A stretch of 64,000 nt of DNA from Enoplolaimus lenunculus (lineage: Eukaryota; Nematoda; Enoplea; Enoplida; Thoracostomopsidae), in contig JASANG010001819.1 of the NCBI GenBank assembly GCA_030248215.1, forward strand, positions 62,001 to 126,000, given 5' to 3'. The position numbers and the translations under genes are program-made. Shown here piece after piece: positions 60,274 to 64,000 of this stretch. The notes under the pieces were generated by a model. That model was not told the origin of the DNA and did not search any database. It saw only the letters and a program-made list of their open reading frames with translations. Positions within the stretch are counted from its first letter, which is position 1. Each line of letters opens with the position of its first letter.

Positions 60274-60329
60274 CTAAAATTATATAAGTTTAAATTTGAG
60301 TTCAATTGCCTGTGATCACTGATTCGGCT

Positions 60330-60530
60330 AAGGGTCACGTTACGCTTGTCATACGGCGACGTCCGTCCACCACCATCCGTCCCCCGTGGAACGTCGTCCG
60401 TCAGCTGTGCGGCGCCATCCGTCATTCATACGGCATTGTACGTAAGTAAATCGCGTACGATGCCGCACCGTGACGCAAAGTGGCGGGCGGTGCCGGATGT
60501 CATCAAAAGTATACCGCCACCCTAAGATTC
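60330..60530. repeat. Family K-type sequence
   Basis: ATACGGCGACGTCCGTCCAC, CCATCCGTC repeated, GCCGCACCGTGACGC, ends TATACCGCCACCCTAAG, the inverse of GGGTGGCGTTTATAC. Confidence 0.45.
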
Positions 60531-60910
60531 ATTTTCCTTTAATATTGCGCAAGTCAGCTAGGGAAATTACAGTATTTTCATATTGGTCGCGAAACGTGTT
60601 ACTTTTAGTGGGACCACGTTTTGCTGATGAACTGGTTACTAGAATAGGTTTAGGTATAATATTAACCTAAATATTTAGGTTTTAGACTTAGGTATAGGAT
60701 TAGTTTTAAATGTTATGTAATAATGCCTTATTGGTCTGGTTTCATTAAATTTTTTTGGCATTTTACTTGAACGAAATAACACGAAGTTGTAAAGTATCTG
60801 TATTACAGCTGCACTGTACCCGCAATCTGCATAAAATAAACAAAAATAGCCAAAAGTAAATGGCAAATTAAAAACGGAAAACATCAAACTAAAATTGAAA
60901 AGATTTAGAG

Positions 60911-61021
60911 TTGCGCTATATTTTACTATGCCGGACGCCGCCGAGCGCCGCCTCGTGCCGCGCGCCGGCGTTCGGCGGCGCTTGGCGGCGTCCGGCGCCA
61001 CGCGGCAAGTATAGAGCAACC
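60911..61021. mobile_element. GC-rich palindromic element
   Basis: GTTGCGCTATA and TATAGAGCAAC at the ends; interior GCCGGACGCCGCCGAGCGCC folds on GGCGCTTGGCGGCGTCCGGC. About 75% GC in an AT-rich region. Confidence 0.6.
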
Positions 61022-61149
61022 ATACGGGTGGCGTTATACGTGTCGTGCCGCGCTGTCCGCGCCAAACCGTGTCGCAAGATCAAAAAATGTTTTATAAACT
61101 GGTTTACGGTGGCGTTCGGCGCCCGTACGGCAATAAGCATACGATACTG

Positions 61150-61352
61150 GGCCCATGTAAAGCTCAGGGCCGGAACGTTTTCTAGTGGAACTGCAATAGA
61201 GTAAAGCTTAAGCTTAAGACTACTTTTTGCTTGAGTTTCGGCTTAGACTTAGGTATAAAGCTCATTCTTATGTTTAAGCTTAGTTGCAAAATCAGTCTTA
61301 CGAATATGCTTATTATACTGCGGCAAAGGCCCTGTTCAATACATTGGCCCGA
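61150..61352 (-). mobile_element. Family A element, complete
   Basis: GGGCCCATGTAAAGCTCAGG, GGAACGTTTTCT, TGCAATAGAGTAAAGCTTAA, weak tract, GGCCCTGTTCAATACATTGG. Confidence 0.65.
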
Positions 61353-61462
61353 TGCTGTAAAGTTCCAGACAGGCCGGACAGCATTAAAATAATCAAAAAG
61401 TACGACACCACCCTAAGGTCAACAACTTCGTTGCGTAGCTTATTTTGCACTTCTCTGCTTAC

Positions 61463-61501
61463 CTTCGTTTCACCGACACTGACGTAACGCTTTGCTTGGT
61501 T
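61463..61501 (-). CDS. unc-89: Candidate upstream 39-nt exon of unc-89
   Basis: A short open segment sits between a good acceptor (CTACAG) and a strong donor (AG/GTAAGC). Read with one base carried in, it gives TKQSVTSVSVKR and leaves two bases, exactly the phase the next exon at 60273 needs. The basic, Ser-rich composition suits the UNC-89 N-terminus. Length is too short for homology, so this is a phase-based guess. Confidence 0.35.
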
Positions 61502-62087
61502 CTGTAGCACACAAAAACAGAACAAAACAATAAAGCAAAAAATAAAACAAAAACACAGACAACTAAAAATAAATGTAAAAAATCAAAGCATTTATTTCAA
61601 CTCTCGAGGTATTTGACAACCTAATTGTGACCCGGATTTGATGTTTATGATGTTTTTTCAAACGTATCCTCTATAGTATTTAAGGGCTTTTGGCCTACCG
61701 GCTATATTTACCCACATTGTTTTTGGCATATAATTTGAATGCGCCGCCATCCGTAAAAGCACAAAATATTATCCGAACAAATTGTCTTTTCTTGTTTATA
61801 TTGAATCACACTAAAGGTTTTAATTTGCACAAATGATCGAACGAATGTCGTTCCAAGTAGAGAATTCAGAATTTTTGTCTTGAACGCGAGAAGGCGTAGT
61901 CAACTTAATCTCTCAAGCGGATGTACGAGAAGCCAAACGTCTTTTTAGTTATAATTTATTGATGCAATTTTTTAGATGCGGGGAAGTCCGATCGCTGCGT
62001 GCCTTTTTAGGGGTACGCCTTACTTTTACCGTTTTAGAACATGAAAGTATATAAACCATAGGCAACCAAGAGTCAATATACTAGGTG

Positions 62088-62256
62088 CAGGCCAGTAGTC
62101 AGCTCATCTTGCTAAAGGAGGGCTAAAAAATTATCCAGGAGGGACATATATACAAGGGTTTTTGGCGACTACAAGGAAGGTTGAAAATTTTCTAGGGGGC
62201 CACAAAACTTGCAGGGGGAATCAGCCCCCTCTGGCCCCCCTTTACTACGGTCCGGC
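62088..62256. mobile_element. Family B foldback element, complete
   Basis: CAGGCCAGTAGTCAGCTCAT ... CCCCCCTTTACTACGGTCCG. Confidence 0.6.
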
Positions 62257-62445
62257 ATAGCAAGCCTACCGAACGAAAAGTCAGACGCGTTTTTTATGAA
62301 ACATTAACACAATATTTTAGTTTCCGTTGGCTTGTTTTGGGAAGATGTAAAACAAAACCCTGTGTTCCACAAACTCGGAGTCAAAACAAAACTGATACGG
62401 AACACGCCTTTTTCGTAGTTATCGTTAATGGCTATTGCATAGATC

Positions 62446-62574
62446 ATGGCCGTAATAGTAGTATAAGCATATTCCTAACCCTAAGCCTAAGCAAAAAAAT
62501 AGTCTAAAGCTTTAAGCTTTACTCTATTGCAGTCTCACAGAAAAACGTTTTTAGGCCCCTGATTTTTACATGGG
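62446..62574 (+). mobile_element. Family A element
   Basis: CCTAACCCTAAGCCTAAGC, TTTACTCTATTGCAGTCTCA, CAGAAAAACGTTTTTAGGCC, TTTACATGGG. Confidence 0.6.
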
Positions 62575-64000
62575 ATACCAAAATATACGAAATAGTTTTG
62601 TCGATCTCAATTGTATATATCGAAACATAGCAACCACTACTTGAATATTTTATTTTACAGCTGACACAAATAGTGCGGAAGGCAAAATTTTATAGGTGTA
62701 CCAACACAAGTTATATACTACAGATCTATAATGCGCAACATTTGCATTAACAACGCAAAAGTAACAATTTGTAATTCGATTTTTTACCCGAGTCTGTGAT
62801 CCTTCGAACTAAATATTGTTTGATGTCTGCGCAGACAAGCCTTTACAAAAATAGGTATATGTTTTTTGGGTCGCAAAATACTGGTTTTCAAGCGCCCGCC
62901 AAATAGTTTTGTTTTTTATTGAACAAGATTCTGATAGGTATATAGTTGATTCATTGTGTTGTATTATAGGTATGAGCAATTTTTAACCTTGTCGCGAAAC
63001 AGATAATTAAGTAAAAACAAACCAAACAAAGTATAACGGAAAAAATAATTTTATTTAATAGTAACTAAGTTTTATACTTTTAAGCATCGTTTTAGCAAAC
63101 AAAAATCTATTGATGGAGTTTAACTGGTTACTTAGCTAAGTTTTTATGTTACCTTTCAGGCCAAGCCAAACAGTTTCTGGCTCTAGCTTGATTACGATCA
63201 TGTCGTAGTAATTTGTAAAAATTCTGGGTCAAGCAAAAAAAAAGAAATGTAAATTTTAATCAAAAATCAAACAGCCTGATATTAATCACTTAAAATGAAT
63301 AAACTTTACCTATGCGAGCTATGTGACGTTTCGGAGCGTCGAGACATTTTTCACCGTTAATTTTTAAACACAGTAAGCGGTTGTTGGCTTTTTATTCGCA
63401 AATATCAAAGCGCAGTATTGCAATTGAACGCAAAATGTTTTCAAATATTGAACCGTAACTTATGTTGTTAAGTTATTCAATACGATGAGTTCGTTATTAA
63501 ACACGGATGGGCGACCCTGCATTATATCTAAAAATGTAGTAAACACACTTGAAATTTATTCAAATTTAAGTTCTTGTTTTTAGCAAAAATTGGGCTCCAA
63601 TATCAACGTTATCACTCAAAATTACACTTTTTCGCAAAGGTCTAAAATAAACATTAATAAGATCTTATATTCTTAAATACCTAAAAATTTGCACAGAAGG
63701 CAAACCAAAGATGGAAGGGATGCTGCGTGGGGCTAGGTAGGGTGGACCTAATAGGCCGCTCCATGGGCAGTCTGTCCCACACGCTTAAGATAGGTTCACT
63801 CTGTATAAAACTATAGAAAAGATTAACATCACAAATACAACCTCCTGCGCGGTGGGAATGCTAAAAAATTGTTTTTGAATTCCTAAGAGTCGGAGTCTTA
63901 GTATGGATCATCCACGTTTTAGATGCAAAAAATGCTACGTTTTTGCGATCCCATTTCTTGAATGTCCATTCTGTTTGTGCAATATCTGATGTATCTCGCC

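Larger units (their letters stand above)
61502..64000. other. Region upstream of the recognised unc-89 exons
   Basis: Expected to hold the promoter and 5' exon(s) of the minus-strand gene or to be intergenic. One family A and one family B copy are visible; the rest is AT-rich with no coding segment I can support. Confidence 0.6.

Noticed and set aside
59921-60425. N-terminal extension MTDGAAQLTDD... fused to the first unc-89 exon
   Set aside because: It is family K repeat and intron sequence read through an acceptor (TTTTAG at 60274); openness is accidental.
63160-63226. Minus-strand segment reading MIVIKLEPETVWLGLK before a GTAACA donor, as a first exon of unc-89
   Set aside because: The phase does not fit the downstream exons and it does not resemble the UNC-89 start.

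Overview
The window is animal genomic DNA, most likely from a nematode. Two things point there. The first is a minus-strand muscle gene with the N-terminal SH3-RhoGEF-PH layout of UNC-89 (the obscurin family). The second is the many interstitial, degenerate arrays of TTAGGC, the nematode telomere unit. The large transposon-packed introns and AT-rich sequence would suit a clade I / mermithid-type worm, but the species is inference.

Minus strand, about 61.5 kb down to 0.76 kb: one giant gene, an UNC-89/obscurin orthologue, runs through almost the whole window. I could place 44 coding exons (plus one candidate 5' exon), about 7.07 kb of coding sequence or some 2,350 residues. In order they encode a Ser-rich N-terminus, SH3, a DH RhoGEF domain, PH, a Ser/Thr-rich linker, seven Ig domains, an acidic linker, then ten more complete Ig domains and the first half of an eighteenth. 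The true start lies beyond the exons I can prove. The 3' end, with the remaining Ig domains and any kinase domains, lies off the low-coordinate edge. Splice phases agree at every junction except one (48912 to 48006), where a small exon is probably unseen.

Plus strand, 11.15-15.20 kb: a complete four-exon gene lies inside the 11.2-kb intron between the two halves of one UNC-89 Ig domain, on the opposite strand. It encodes a 664-residue type I membrane protein with a signal peptide, an Ig-like domain, a Ly6/uPAR (LU, three-finger) domain, one transmembrane helix, a CCCC motif and a long cytoplasmic tail. I do not recognise an orthologue.

Everything else is intron. The introns are filled with short non-autonomous, inverted-repeat elements of at least a dozen families, called A to M here. 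Notable are family A (terminal inverted repeats around a TTAGGC-like array), family C (terminal inverted repeats around a tRNA-like pol III unit), family B (about 17 foldback copies beginning GGGCCCGTAGCCA), a run of three family J elements at 32.8-33.7 kb, and an isolated array of four hairpins with an identical 13-base core at 59.34-59.49 kb. Several tandem duplications sit exactly at the 5' ends of introns or copy pieces of exons with their splice sites. I see no rRNA, functional tRNA, CRISPR or bacterial-type feature.
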